NCBI GenBank assembly: GCA_024195265.1
Contig: JAJLRJ010000010.1
Span: 27,803,298 to 27,867,297, forward strand
DNA: 64,000 nucleotides
From: Dendrophyllia cribrosa
Lineage: Eukaryota > Cnidaria > Anthozoa > Scleractinia > Dendrophylliidae
Direction of reading: 5' to 3'
Position 1 is the first letter of the stretch. Every line of letters starts with the position of its first letter. Under the pieces are notes generated by a model that worked only from the letters and a program-made list of their open reading frames with translations, was not told the DNA's origin and searched no databases. Positions 1-12,700 of this stretch are shown in pieces. The translations under genes were made by a program, and so were the position numbers.

Positions 1-157
1 TAATTCTATTGGTTAATTTGCGAGAAAAAATGGCGTAACAAAACAAACTCGTGTGTGTTTTGAAATAATTTAACGGACAACAACAATCAGATTCTTGCGC
101 GCGCTAATATATATATATAGCACGCGCACGTGAAAAGTTCTGTATAATTTCTTGAGA

Positions 158-571
158 TTATGTCAAATTGTTGTATGCGGGTTTAAGTCTCTTTATCCAG
201 GAGCTTTCTCTCGCGCGTCTCATTTCAACATTTTGACTTCTGACCTTCTCTAGCACCATCAGTTTCAAGTGTCCCGCCCCACAGGTCCTAAAATGCCGCA
301 CTGTAGGTATATGATTTTGACCAATGGAAATGTCTGAGCGATGTTGGTTCGCACGTATGCGGATGCAATTTCCAGTTTCACCCACGTATTGATCGTGGCA
401 TTTCGAGCATTGTATCAAATACATAACATTTCTAGATTGACACGTCATGGTACCGTGGAGTGTGACAGTCTCCTTGGTGACTGTGCTTGTGATGGTTTGC
501 GCAAAATTACCATATTCTTTGCAACAGGCGCATCTTGTGTAGGTTTTACGTTTGATTGGTCTTATAAACAG
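158..571 (-). pseudogene. Penelope-like element C-terminal fragment (GIY-YIG nuclease)
   Basis: The minus strand reads from a cysteine-rich lead (RCACCKEYGN) through NVMYLIQCSKC and YVGET to a stop near 158. This is the usual C-terminal GIY-YIG endonuclease of Penelope-like retroelements, in which a CxxC precedes the YVGET strand. No reverse transcriptase sequence lies upstream (higher coordinates), so it is a 5'-truncated remnant. The continuous open frame starts before the first ATG, so the fragment is longer than the ATG-initiated part. A second, larger Penelope-like insertion lies at 13256-15728 and has the same domain with different sequence (IYIGETG), so the two belong to different subfamilies. 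Confidence 0.75.
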
Positions 572-1170
572 GTTAATTGTATTAGCTGTTATTCTATATT
601 TGTTAAACCATGTAATTTTTTTCCTTTAAAAAAAAAAATATATATACAAAAAAAAAAAAAAAAAAAACAGGTTAATTTTCTTGATGTTACCTTCTTGCTT
701 GATAGTGGGGGTAATCTCTACGGATTTTTACAGCAAGCCATAGTTAATAGAACAAACTGGTTATGAAGCTCATCAAATTTCAAAAAGAGTGTACAAAGTT
801 GCTTTGTTTTATGTTGAACGAACCGTGACCCTGCACATTGTTTTGGTTAACGTGTGAGCCCAAATATTTCAACTGGTCAGTTGCTCATATGCATTTCAAT
901 ACCTTTTGTGTTTTGTGCAGTGTCAAGGCAAACGAAAAAAAGAAATGGAGGACAAAAACTTATATCAAAGGACTGACTGAGTTTCATAACCAGTTTGTTC
1001 TATTAACTATGAGAGCAAGCCCACGGAAAAAAACACAAGTATTTGTTCCACACCTCTTGCCATCCTAACTATTGTAAGAAGGGTATTTCCTTTGGACAGG
1101 CCCTTAAAATTGGCCGTACATATATAATAATCTGATTCAACACGGACGCGAATGTTGTAAACACTACTTT
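572..1170. other. intergenic, no gene seen
   Basis: AT-rich sequence with an A-rich run at 628-667 that includes a short TATATA stretch. Open frames here have no recognisable domain and no coding character. Confidence 0.5.
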
Positions 1171-1503
1171 AACAACTTCATTTTCGAAGTAGTATTTACG
1201 GTGCATTAGCGCTGGATAACTATGGATGCTGAACATTATATTTTGGCTCCAAGAGCAATCGAAAAAACAGCTCACATTAATTGTTAGTATAGTTTCCTAA
1301 CCATCATTTAAAAAATTACCTCAATTAACTGCCTGATTGTAATTCAATCATTTGTTATCTCTGTGTCGAACACCTTTAAGAGCCGCTAGATACTGAGAAA
1401 TGATAAACCTAACTTTGAATCTGATTTAGCACTTTATCTCTTTAAGTTTGTATGTCGTTATTTACGGTTTTTTTGTCAATTAAAATATCAGACAATTATA
1501 GTT
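1171..1503 (+). repeat. dispersed repeat, upstream copy
   Basis: This stretch is a diverged direct copy of 19990-20607. Shared landmarks in the same order are AAGTAGTATTTACGGTG, TATTTTGGCTCCAAGAGCAA, TTTGTTATCTC, CGAACACCTTTAAG, AATGATAAACCT and AAATATCAGACAATT. The downstream copy is longer because a 150-bp MITE and some extra sequence sit inside it. The two copies bracket gene 1. Confidence 0.8.
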
Positions 1504-1517
1504 TAAAACAAACGATA

Positions 1518-1556
1518 AAAACCGACGTTTCGGTGTCATCATGACGCCATTGTCAA
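1518..1556 (-). ncRNA. vestigial hammerhead-ribozyme-like motif
   Basis: On the minus strand the order ATGATGA, CACC, GAAACGTC resembles the conserved hammerhead boxes (CUGANGA, then GAAA, then the UH cleavage site) with stem II collapsed. The same GAAACGT box occurs in better-formed motifs at 13375-13408, 15629-15663 and 20763-20800. The missing stem II makes activity unlikely; probably a decayed Penelope-like terminus. Confidence 0.25.
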
Positions 1557-1560
1557 GGTA

Positions 1561-2456
1561 ACTTGTGAATGAAATGTAAATGACAACAAGTATTTGAAGC
1601 AGTGTTGGCGCTAAAATTAACATAACAGAAAGTGCGAAAATAAGAATTTATGTAAATACTTTCGAAGGAATGGTGTCCGATTGCACGTTCAGAATGGGTC
1701 TTTCTTGTTTGATAAACAACATTTCGTGCCGAGAAGCGCCTCAGCAGGTCATCGGGGACCTTTTCGTGCATGTTCTTATAGTGTTTAAGTAATCATCCGC
1801 ATAAGAAGGATAGCGCTGAACGGCAATGGAATGTCAAACACGATGGAATGTCAAGATTTTTCATTGTTACAACTAGTGATCTCATTTGCCTAGACTCCAA
1901 AACCGCTAAAAAGTTAAGGTTCAAGGTGCATTTTGTCTATTTTTTTTAAGGTTTCAAGTAATTTGAGACCCAATCGCACAACATACAATTTTTAAAAGAA
2001 ATTGTGTTTGGGGAACTTCATCAAAGAAGCAAAATTATTAGCTATTGTCTTCTGCTATTCTGATTGGTTAAGCACGAACATTTCCTAAAATTTATTTGAT
2101 GCAAATGGATTTTCTTTATTTTTATGATGAAATATAATTATTAACCATCAGCTCCTCCTCTATTCTTGAAATCAAAGATATTATATGTGGGAAGGAGCTA
2201 ATGCCGCAGAACAATGAAGTTTGCTATCGTTCTTATGTGGAACAATACTTTAAAATAGAGGATGACTGCTGTTTATGTCCATCCACGGTATAACCACTCG
2301 GACAGTGTCTCCAGTTTCTTTGGGTGAAGGCTGTTGGTCACAAACTTTTGAGTGAATGAAATGTTTGATGGCAGAGTTAATCAGGCGTTGTGGGTACTTC
2401 AATCGTGAGAATACTGTCTTTAAACGATCACACTCTTCTGAGAATATTTTATTTTA
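1561..2456. other. intergenic, no gene seen
   Basis: AT-rich sequence. Open frames are short, without domains or splice-consistent structure. Confidence 0.5.
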
Positions 2457-2580
2457 TTTTTACTAGACAGAGAAAAGTTGTTTTTGTGAACTTTTGCACG
2501 GTCTAAATGTACTGTGCAGACTGTACTTACTGTTTTTGAGAATTGCTAAAACTGAAAAATAGCCCGGTCGTCAATTTTAA
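2457..2580 (+). repeat. dispersed repeat, copy 1
   Basis: Direct copy of 34110-34245. Both carry TTGTGA(A/G)CTTTTG, then GTTTTTGAGAATTGCTAAAA and GAAAAATA(G/A)CCCGGTCGT in the same order. Element type not recognised. Confidence 0.7.
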
Positions 2581-2608
2581 TTCTTGTGCTTCCGACCTTT
2601 CACCTTAG

Positions 2609-2680
2609 TGAAGTTTCGCCTTAGTTAAGCTTGTTCAAAGTGCTGCACTGTTAGGCTCAGCCTATCTATATATATATATT
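2609..2680 (+). repeat. direct repeat, left copy
   Basis: About 70 bp matching 3416-3486: both have an AGTTTC(G/A)CCTT start, TTAAGCTTG, CTGTTAGGCT and GCCTATCTATATATAT. The pair brackets about 740 bp of unrecognised sequence. Confidence 0.6.
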
Positions 2681-3415
2681 AGCGGAGCACTCGCCGGGCT
2701 ACCCAGTGTACCTTCGGGGATGTCTCCAGTATAACAGCTCTAGCGTCTTAAAGATTACACTTAATATACCTAAACCCAGATATAAAATTAAAGCTTATAG
2801 AGCTGGCTATCTAAATATGGAAACCATTTGATAATAAAATGAATTGTCGAATTTTTTACGACGTCTAAATTCGAACGTCCGAATCAGCTTTAAAACGTTA
2901 TAACTCAAAGCGATTATTGTATTTTGCTAATTTGATTTGTTCTCGGGTTTGCGGACACGAAGCGCTAAAAAAACGTATCGGCGATTTCCCATATTCAATT
3001 GCGGTGAAAAGTTCAGAATATTTTCGAAAAAGGGAGAAAACAAATTGAAGTGATCGCACGGAATTGGCTCTTGACGAAAAAGTTTTCGGAAATAAGAAAT
3101 TCGCCGATACATTTTTGTTGATTATATCTTAGCCTAGCTTGTGTCCAAATTTGAGGAAAATCGAACAAATTTCCTTTGAGTCGTAGCTCTTTAAAGTGTC
3201 CCCTACAAGCGAAAAATTAACTTTTAAAAAACAGCGCTTAGAAAAACATATCGCTTCATAAACAAACTACGCCCACAAAAGTTATATCGTCATTTCTCCG
3301 TCAATTTTCACTATTTTTCGATAATTTTTTTTGGATGAAAGTTCATTCTGTAAACTTTATTTTGACGCCAAGAAAAAAAATTCAATAAATATTCGATCTG
3401 AAGGTACACTGTAAC

Positions 3416-3486
3416 CTTAAGTTTCACCTTGGTTAAGCTTGATCAGAGGGCGACGCTGTTAGGCTAAGCCTATCTATATATATTAC
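3416..3486 (+). repeat. direct repeat, right copy
   Basis: Right-hand partner of 2609-2680. The bracketed segment 2681-3415 has no gene that I recognise; a terminal-repeat element or a local duplication are both possible. Confidence 0.6.
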
Positions 3487-3779
3487 TTTACTATACTTGT
3501 GGATGTCCTGGAGATTGGATTGCAACTTGAAAATAATTAGCATTTCTTAACTTCAACATTGTGCCTTGAATAACTGCTAAAAATTTATTATGAATGTTTG
3601 TTTCTTCCTTCAAGGACACCACTCGGCACTTTTTTCCTTTTGGTGCATGTTCAAAGAGCATTTGATGAGCAGTCGATACATTTTGTAAGGAATAGATAAA
3701 ACAGAATAATCCCCGGGGCAATGAATACTCTCTTGCATGTACATAATACTCTTTCGCACCCCCTCCCCTCCTCCCATAT

Positions 3780-3801
3780 CCCCCCCCCCCCCCCCCCCCC
3801 C
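3780..3801 (+). repeat. poly-C tract
   Basis: Uninterrupted run of about 22 C about 200 bases before the first ATG of gene 1. Confidence 0.9.
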
Positions 3802-3835
3802 TTCTTTCCATCCCTAGTAACCCTGAAGTCACCTT

Positions 3836-4000
3836 AGAATATTATCTTTCGTGTATGGTTGCACTCGAGCTCGAGTTTACACAACATACAACGAATTGAA
3901 GCTGCAAGGAGCAAGACAGCAGACCACGTTTGCTCCTTGAAAAGCGATCTTTCGTATGGCTTTTTGATATCCGTAAAATTAAATTGCTATTTTAAGCAAA
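3836..4000 (+). promoter_or_regulatory. probable promoter and 5' UTR of gene 1
   Basis: Sequence between the poly-C tract and the initiator ATG. It contains the palindrome CTCGAGCTCGAG and an AT-rich stretch before the ATG context AAAATGG, which has a purine at -3 and G at +4. No clear TATA box or initiator stands out, so the transcription start cannot be placed. Confidence 0.3.
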
Positions 4001-4177
4001 ATGGCTTCGGGTAAGAGGAAAAACATTGACGAAATCGACGATCTAGCAGAAATGTTTCAAGCGATGACGGCGCTTGATATTTCGTGTAAAGGATTAAAGA
4101 CGCTGGAAGATATGAAAACTCGAGTAAAAGACGAATTACATCTGTCAGTGAAGACACCCAGCTGGACTGCAGGCCAG
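4001..4177 (+). CDS. Gene 1 exon 1: helical N-terminus
   Basis: 59 codons, ending CAG|GTACGA in phase 0. Acidic and helical, with a run DISCKGLKTLEDMKTRV that is loosely SAP-like and aligns with RISTKGLNNVDEMRAKL in gene 2 exon 1. The start is the first ATG in frame, in a good context. Confidence 0.85.
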
Positions 4178-6689
4178 GTACGAATGCCCAATTTTAAAGA
4201 ATAATGGCAGAAAGTGAAACATGTGCATATAAATGCCGAAACCGATTAGTATCCAATTATATAAATGTGGTCGTTCAAAACATCCTACCACTGGCGAAGT
4301 GTTTTACCGTCTAACGAAACATCAAGTTTGTTTTGTTTTTAATCAAGCATACAAACATGCTTTAAAAGGAGTCGTTGTTGGATTTTGCTGAAAGAAGACT
4401 GTAACAAATTTCATCGGCCTTTTACAATCGACACACAACATAAAACGACTGCTTTGAAATGGTCATTCCTAAAACTGTATTTAGTATCATATGCAAAAAC
4501 CGACCCTATCAATAGTCATTGAATTACTCACCATTTTTTCCTATTATTGCGCAAGAATAACATTTTATATTATCGGTAATGGCTGGAAAAGAACGGCTTT
4601 AAAATTAGCAAAACAATGCTCACATTTACGTATATTAAACGCGACGAAACAGTTTAATAATAACCGTACGTATTCCAAATATTTAATGGCTAGACGCTTT
4701 CATTCTGGATCGATCGAGAAGCACCACTCCACTGTGAGCAACACAAAACTGAGTATCTGTGTGAAAAGAAATGAAAAGTAGGACATTTTACAGTGTTATC
4801 AATGAGTATCATTGTTAAACGGCATGATTGCGTTTGTAGTTTGTACTACTTTATTATTTAAAGCCTTACTTGATTTTAAGCGTCTAACGCGAAGCGTGCG
4901 TCTATTGTCAGTCAATCATGATTCTGTTTTCATTCTACTGTATAATCACGAAAGCGTTACTGATCGTAATGGCTTGGCTTATGTGTGTTTATTGCAATAC
5001 GCTCACACATTGTAATTATACGTATATTATGAAACATTTAAAGTGAATACAATAAATATCAATAGCGAGCCAAACAGCTAATTAAAGCTGTCGCCCTTAT
5101 GAATTTTCACTTTCTGTTTTCCGGGAAAAAGTCCATTGTTTTCCCGGAATGTAAACTGATAACATTAAGTCTGTAGTGCGAACTTTGACACCATTGAATT
5201 ACTTTGTGGGATTTTAATTGTCATAGAAAATGCCAAAATATCGAAGCTAGTAAATCATGTTGTAAGAGCTAGTCAAGTCAGTCAATCTTTTTTGTAAACA
5301 TCGTCTTCAAGAACTAATTTATTTCATATATATTTATAAATGCTGGCAATTGGACTTTATTTTAAGCCATTGTGACCGTTTTTTTTTTTTTTTGGCTTCT
5401 GGGATCCGGGGGGACGGATTTTGCCCCGTTTTAGAACGTTGGTGTTGGGATGTTGTTATACATAACTTTTTTTCCTTTATTTAGGCCTTTTGCGTTTTGT
5501 CAGAAGCAAAAGACGAAGATGTCAGAAAAAGGGAAATTCTGTTGGACCTTTATACGAAAGCCGAGAGCTGCCTAAATAAAGTGGACGAAAAAATTCTGAG
5601 TTCACTGCAGCAAAACATTGGCAACGTTAGCGAAAAGCTGAACAGTCATAAATTTCAACTAACGCATAAGGAATACTTCCTTCTTGTAGCAGGTAAACGG
5701 TTATGACATAAATAATCACACACTATAACTGGCACTAGTTCAAATTTATGCCTTGCAGCACCTCACCTCTCCATTTTTACGGAGACTGCCTCTTAAAATT
5801 TAGATTGAAATATTCTTGAATTGTTAACCTTCATGTACTATATTGCATGTAATATATTGCATTTGGGAGCTTCTTATTCATTGACACTGAATATGTATTT
5901 ATTGAGTCAGAAGAATAGCACCTAGATTTCCCTTACGGGTTCAGAATGAAGACGAACATTGAGAAACATTACAGCTTCACGCGCGGCACTCAAATTGGCA
6001 ACAACAAAATGTTTTGTTTTTTTACGTTTACTTTTATTTAAACTCAAGGAACGTTGCAGGACTGGAAGAGATAATTCACATTATTTTGTTTTTCAATTGA
6101 AATTTTTATGTGCTTTTGTTTTAAGAAATGATATTAATAGCCATCTTAAAATATGACACAGACCTACTGATAACTTGACAGTAATAATCTGCAAATTTAT
6201 TGAGCATAATACAGTTTTAAAGCGCTTGAAAGATTTTAGTCTATTCTGGTCCGTGGTCAATGACGTCACAATAATGTTGTCATTAAGAAAAATTGAAGGG
6301 AGATTCCACAGTGCGCACGTTTTGGCTAATTTGTGTTTTAAACTGAAAAAAGATGCCCTAGTCCCCTAGTTTGTTCTTGTCTGTAGCCGCCATAAGTTTT
6401 AATATCCCATAATATTAATTCCATCCTGATGTGACACATGGAAATGCCCTTATTGCCACATTGGCTTGTTTGAATTAATAAAGGCCTGTTTGAACAGTGG
6501 ACTGACAATGTTATTTTTAGGCGTAGTCACGTGACCGAATACTTAAACACAGTGTCGCGTAGTATCCTCATTCACTAAAAATTGACAGAGTTATTTGGCA
6601 TCGGGTTTTTTCTGGTGCAAAGGATTCTTGGAAGGTTTTATTATAATTATAATTTAATTTTTATTAATTATTATTACTATTATTATTAA

Positions 6690-6729
<40 letters not shown>

Positions 6730-9700
6730 TTATTTACATAACCCACATTCATGTTTAGGAGAGACGAGCTCTGGAAAAAGCAGCCTGGTTAATCTTATAC
6801 TGGGAGAGGAACTTCTTCCATATTCTGTCCTCAGCACAACTTCCACCATTTGTGAATTGAAGTATGGAGACGAACGCAGAATTGTGGCCCACTTTAAGGA
6901 CAAGGATCCTGAGACTGGTCTGCCAACAAAGGTTGTCCTTTTAAAAGAGCATCCGACTACTGAACAGAACTATCTTCAGCAAATCTCTCCCTACGTACAC
7001 GTGAAAAGTGAACGCGAAAAAGGCTCAATTTTTAAAAAGATTGAACTTTTTTGGCCTCACAGTCTTCTGCAGGTAGATATTTAGATTATATGTAGACGCA
7101 TTTTTACTATAACCAGCTGCATGTAGGTCTGATTTAAAGGGAAACAACTATTTAGTTTCCTTAGTATTTACATGTGATTAACAGCGGCAAATAAATACAT
7201 TAGTGCCTTTTTATGCTCTTTAAAATATGCCTTTGAAGCTGTGAATAAACAATGAAAAAAAAAAAAAGAGCAACAAAATTCTGGCACTCTCTATCTCTGC
7301 TCCACATAACCCCTTTATTGGTGTAGGTTCCTTTGCGCCTGTCCAGGCCTTCCAGTAAGCTGTTTACATAAATAGCCTTTGATTCAAGATGCAGAGTTCT
7401 TTTGTATTCGTAGATTTCTAGAAGTCGATAAATTTAATTGACTTCAGTTACATGAAGTATTTTCTTGAAAATTCCCTCTTCAAAAAAACATATTATGCGT
7501 GTTAATGTTTTTCCTTTCTGTTTGTGTTTTTTTCTGGATTGGTTATTTTAGAAAGGTGTTGTTATTATTGACAGTCCTGGCGTTGGTGAGTCTGATATTA
7601 TGGACGAGATAGTCACAAAGTATCTGCCTCAGGCCTTCGCTTTCATTTATACCATCAACAGTGCAAACGCTGGGGGAGTTCAGAAAGACAGAGTAAGTAG
7701 TAACTCCGTAAATTATATACTTCACTCACTTCACTATACGACTGCGCTAAACGACTGGAAACGAAGAAAAAAGAGCTACGCAGGCTATTTTGAAATAGTT
7801 TTTTTTATTCGGACTATTATTACTTATTTCTCTGACCAAACTTCCCGGTAAGAAACCATCATTCATTTTCGTCCTTCTCTCTCGAACTACGGTTGATAAA
7901 TAGAATGTACCATTTAAGTTGTACCTTCCGTTTCCATTAAATAATTAACTATATCTAAAATGTCCAAATTCCCCAACCCCCTATTATAAACATTAATATA
8001 TTCTCAACACCTGTCATCTCCCTTAACATTCAGAACGAACGTATCATGAATGGAAAAATTGATTCTAGAATCAGTCAAAAAAAAAATTGCAAGTTCTTTT
8101 ATTGATATTTAAGAAAAGTAGATGATATGAAAGTTGAAGTGTAAAATGTATATTAAAACAAGAGTTAACGTAAACATTTCCATGTGTTGGTTTACATTTA
8201 TTAGCTTGAGAAATTGATAGAGGAAGTGAAGAAAGTATCAGAAGTCTCTCTCGGACAAGGGCAACAGAGAGAATTGCCATCGAAGTGTGCCATGTTCGTG
8301 TGCAACAAGTGGGACCAAGTGCCAAAGAACGAAGTTCAAGCTGTTAAAAACCATGTGGTCAGAAAACTGCGAAGATGTTGGCCTGGCCTTGATTCAGAGT
8401 CACAGATCATCTACATGTCAACAAAGAAAGCTAGTGAAGGACAAAACCTTGGTTTTATCACCGAAGACTTTCTCTCTTTGATGAATGGTTTGAGGGCTAT
8501 GGTTTTAAAAAGCATCGATATCAAACTCGAAATGCATTGGAAGTAAGTTTTGATGGGTGCAATTTTGTTTTAACCATTATCTGGCCACTGTCAATTTTGC
8601 CGTTTCTTAATATCCCGGAGAGGGGGACTGTCTTTTATTATTCCCTAACGGCGACGTGCCGCTACGGAGGATATCAGTACATTTTCATATCTGCTGTCTT
8701 CAGCAAGATATATATTTCGTAAACGTAGGAGTTAACCCATAAACTGTCAAATTTTATCAGTGAGCTATTTCAATAAGGCGAGAATTTCAGCTCAAAACCA
8801 GAATTCTTCAATGAGAAAATCGTGGAAATAGGGGGGATAATACTAAGAGAGATTTTATCTAGCTCTGGAAATCGGCAGTTTAAGGATTTAGTGATGTCAC
8901 TGAAATAGAGGCGCTGAACTGAAATTTTGTGCGATTTCCGAGTTTTTAACCAAAATAAGAAAAAACACAAACTTCGAACCAATTTAGTTTATATCAGATT
9001 CAATGCAAACATAGAAAAATGTACAAACACCTTTCTAAGAGTGCAGGAGGTAAATGTCCTCTTAATTTTAACTAAATCTGAAATGCGCAGGCCATTTTCA
9101 AGACATTGTTTTTGGCATAATTATGTGCGAGTTTTCTAAATAGTTAACAAAAGCTATATATATCAATACATGTAGTGCAATTAATCGGTTATTGAACAAT
9201 TATTACATGGTAAACTACTTTATTGTAGTGTTAGCAGGAGTGCTTGAACGGTGTTTAAAGGTCTGTGGCTTTATGGAGAAATAGTTGGCTGCTGGTATAA
9301 AGCACGGTAACGCGTTTACTAATGCTTTGTGTAAGCGCGAAGCCTCACGAGCGGCCATTTTGTCATTTTTTTATCTCGTGAATACGCGATTAGCGTTGAA
9401 TGAGATATAGCATACGGTGGCAAATATGCAAATTTTCACTTGATTAATCATTGGGATGTAAACGTGTTTTTAATTCCCCAGTGTATGTATGTTTGTATTT
9501 GAATAAAGTATTATTATTATAACGTCATCCAGTTGTCGAAGAAGTTACATACATATAGGTAAAATACATTTTTTTTATTACAGATGGTTATACTACCTTC
9601 TTTCACGTATAATCTACCAAGCAAAGGCATTTGTGATGAATGCTTCAAGAGATCATCAGGTTGTCCTTCAAAAAATAAATCAGATTCTTCTCCGTTTGGC

Positions 9701-12700
9701 CTTCATTGAAAAACAACAAAGCAAAGTGATGAAACATCTCAACGACTATTTGGAAAAAAGTGTCGATAACGCAATGGAGCAGCTCTCTAAGTATCTCTCC
9801 ACCGATGAAGTAAGAGCGCGCTTCACATCGTGGACCTTAGATGATGTTCCAAAAGCACAGAGCTCATGGCAAGTGACAGCAGACCAAATCAAAAAAGTAC
9901 TATCAAGCCGACTGCGAGACATCATAGAGCAATGGGAAGAAGATAAGCAGGTATTTGCAAGGGCTCGCATTTCCCTTGTACAACACTTTCAGCAGCGCTA
10001 CAATATCGTTGAAGAACAACTGCGAAATCTCCAAGAAGTTGTCACAGGTGACAACGTCGATGTACCACAAGACGACATATTTGATTCAAGCTTATTCACT
10101 TTGGGTGAAAAAGTCATCATTGGTGTCACTAGTCCAATCTGGTTTCCACTCGGTCTAGTCGCTTTGGTGATCGGTACTCCTGTTGTCGGCGTCATCGCTA
10201 TTAAAGACAAAATGGAAGAAAGAAGAAAACTCAAGCATTACGAAGCAGACAGATGCGGTTATATGGCCAAAAAATCCGTAAGTTATCTCAACGAAGCTAC
10301 AGATCAACTTGTGCTTCGGAATTACGTGAAGGATCAGTTAGACGAAGCTAAGCTCTGCTTGAAGCAAATTGAAGCCCGTATCCCAGAGATGATCCAAGCT
10401 GACCAAATGCTATGTGACCAACTCACTGATGAAACGCGCTCACAAAAAGAAATAACAGATCTTTATCAGCCAATTCTGGATGAAGGTTCTCGTCTCCGAG
10501 GGCAGTTAGCAGTATTTGGAATCCGTGACGTTCGTGTCGCTGCTATCGGTAGCGCTGAATTAGACTGGAAAGAGGACATCTCTTCCCGCCTTGGTACAGG
10601 TGCGTTTGGTGCTGTGTACAAAGGGACAATGAAAAGAGATGGCGTTGATCGTGACCAACCAGTACCTGTGGCATTGAAAGTGTGCAACGACGTTCTCAAA
10701 CCTACAAATGCAAGCGATATCATGGCAGAAGTAGAGCTTTTGAGGTGAGCAAATAATAAGTGGCTTACATTTCTTCATACTCTCTAAAAGGCTATTAAGT
10801 CATGCCACTCCCTAAAAGAATAGTTCAATTTTAAGGGTATCTCTTGTCTATTAGATCAAGTCACGGTTGCTCTAAAAGTGGCAGGACAATAATTGATTAA
10901 TCTAACTTTTGATGTGGCTTTTGATCACATTGATCACATTTTGATCACATGGCTTTTGATCATATTGATCACAATTTAATTGGAGACTGTGTAATTAGAC
11001 CAAAAGGGGTAGTTAAGAACTTAGGGACATGGTTAGACTCGACTCTTTCAATAAATTCTCATGTAAATAACACTTGTTCCAACGCTTTTATTACTTGTAT
11101 ATTATAAGAAGAATTAGGAAATGTCTTTCTAGGCGGTCCACTGAGACGCTTATTCACGCATTTGTCTCAAGTCGTGTCGACTATTGTAACAGCTTGCTCT
11201 ATGGCCTGACAGCTTACCAGCTTAATAAGCTACAGAGGGTCCAAAATGCTGCCGCTGGGTTAATTTTCCTGGAATCTAAATACTGCCATGTAAGACCGTT
11301 GCTGTATAATCTGCACTGGCTGCCGGTTAAATTCCGAATTGACTTTAAGATATTATTGTTAACGTATAAGGCTATCAATGGCTTAGCGCCTTTTTATCTC
11401 CTGGAACTTATTACTCTTAAAGAAGCATGTAAATACAAGTTACGCTCCGATAAACCCTGTGAAATTCAAGACTTTAACAACTTTTTGCATGTATATTTTA
11501 TGCACTTATTATAATTATTATTATTACTAGAAATACGTGTCTCTCAGAACCTCGCGAAGCTCGGGGAAGGATGCACTGCAAAATTTTAGCAATGTGGGAG
11601 AGAGAGAAATGGAATCTGTGATTTGACTGAAGAGGTTGAGTTACATGCCAGCAATGGCCCCGAAATTTAAAGTTGAGACATTTTCGTTCCTAGTCGCTTC
11701 CATTTAACTTGTACTTAGTACCCTGTATTCTTAAAATAAAATAAATGGGAGCTGGTACTGGTCAGTTTTGGGTTTTGAGCTGTGGGTCGTTGTAACTGCT
11801 ATGGGACTGGGTACCAAAAGATCCACAGGATCTTCTCTTCCCCCCCCCCCCCCCCCCCCCCCCCCAACCTATCTTCATTAATTTTTGTCAGAAGGAAAAT
11901 TGGTTTGCTAAAAGTGGATTTATAGTACTGTTGTGGACATGGGTCCAGGACAATATGCAGTGGTGTTCTGTTTATTTTGATTGGGTGAGAGTTTGTTTAT
12001 GAGGAATACAGCTAACTCCTGCTGTCTCGATTAAATTCCATTTTTGAAGCTTGTGAGTGCTATCTCCCAAATTAACTTGTTCCGTTTAGATCCTGCTGTA
12101 GTTTTTGTTCTATATACTGGGTATCAAATAATTGCTAACCCAATTTACTGTTCGATTGAATGGTTGAGATCGCAGGAGTTTACTGTTGCTGAAGAGTGAT
12201 GTTGCACAAAAAAAAAAAAACTCAATGGTGGTGCAGTTGTAGTAAAAATAATAATTTAATCTTACTGAAAAACAGCAGTGAGACTACAGTAACATAGAAT
12301 AGTAAAACATTCTAACATACCATAGATAATAGTAATTAAAATGTAGCATTGTCATACAATGTCGTGTCTTGTAAGCTTTAATCAAAGTTCCTTAGTGAAC
12401 TTAGTGAGAATTTCAATAAACATCAATTTACAGTATGTACTTAGAGAATAGTTTCCAGTGTTCGAGTACTAATATATTATATTGGAAAAAATATCCTCTT
12501 ATCATCTGCCTGTCAGTTGTTTAGCTACTTAAAATCTTGTTTTTTGAAACTTAAGCTTACTTGCCTTTAAATGTAGGTTGTTTGAATTGAAGAGCATTGG
12601 AGAGCGGATTAAAGTGCGGTGATTTGAGCTAGATTTCTTAATCGTTCTTCTTCTCTGAGCCTTTCCTGTAATCCGTGTTTGCTTTTCCCTACCGTATGAA

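Noticed and set aside
4491..5015. Two open frames in gene 1 intron 1
   Set aside because: No domain, low-complexity AT-driven composition, inside an intron supported by the paralog.
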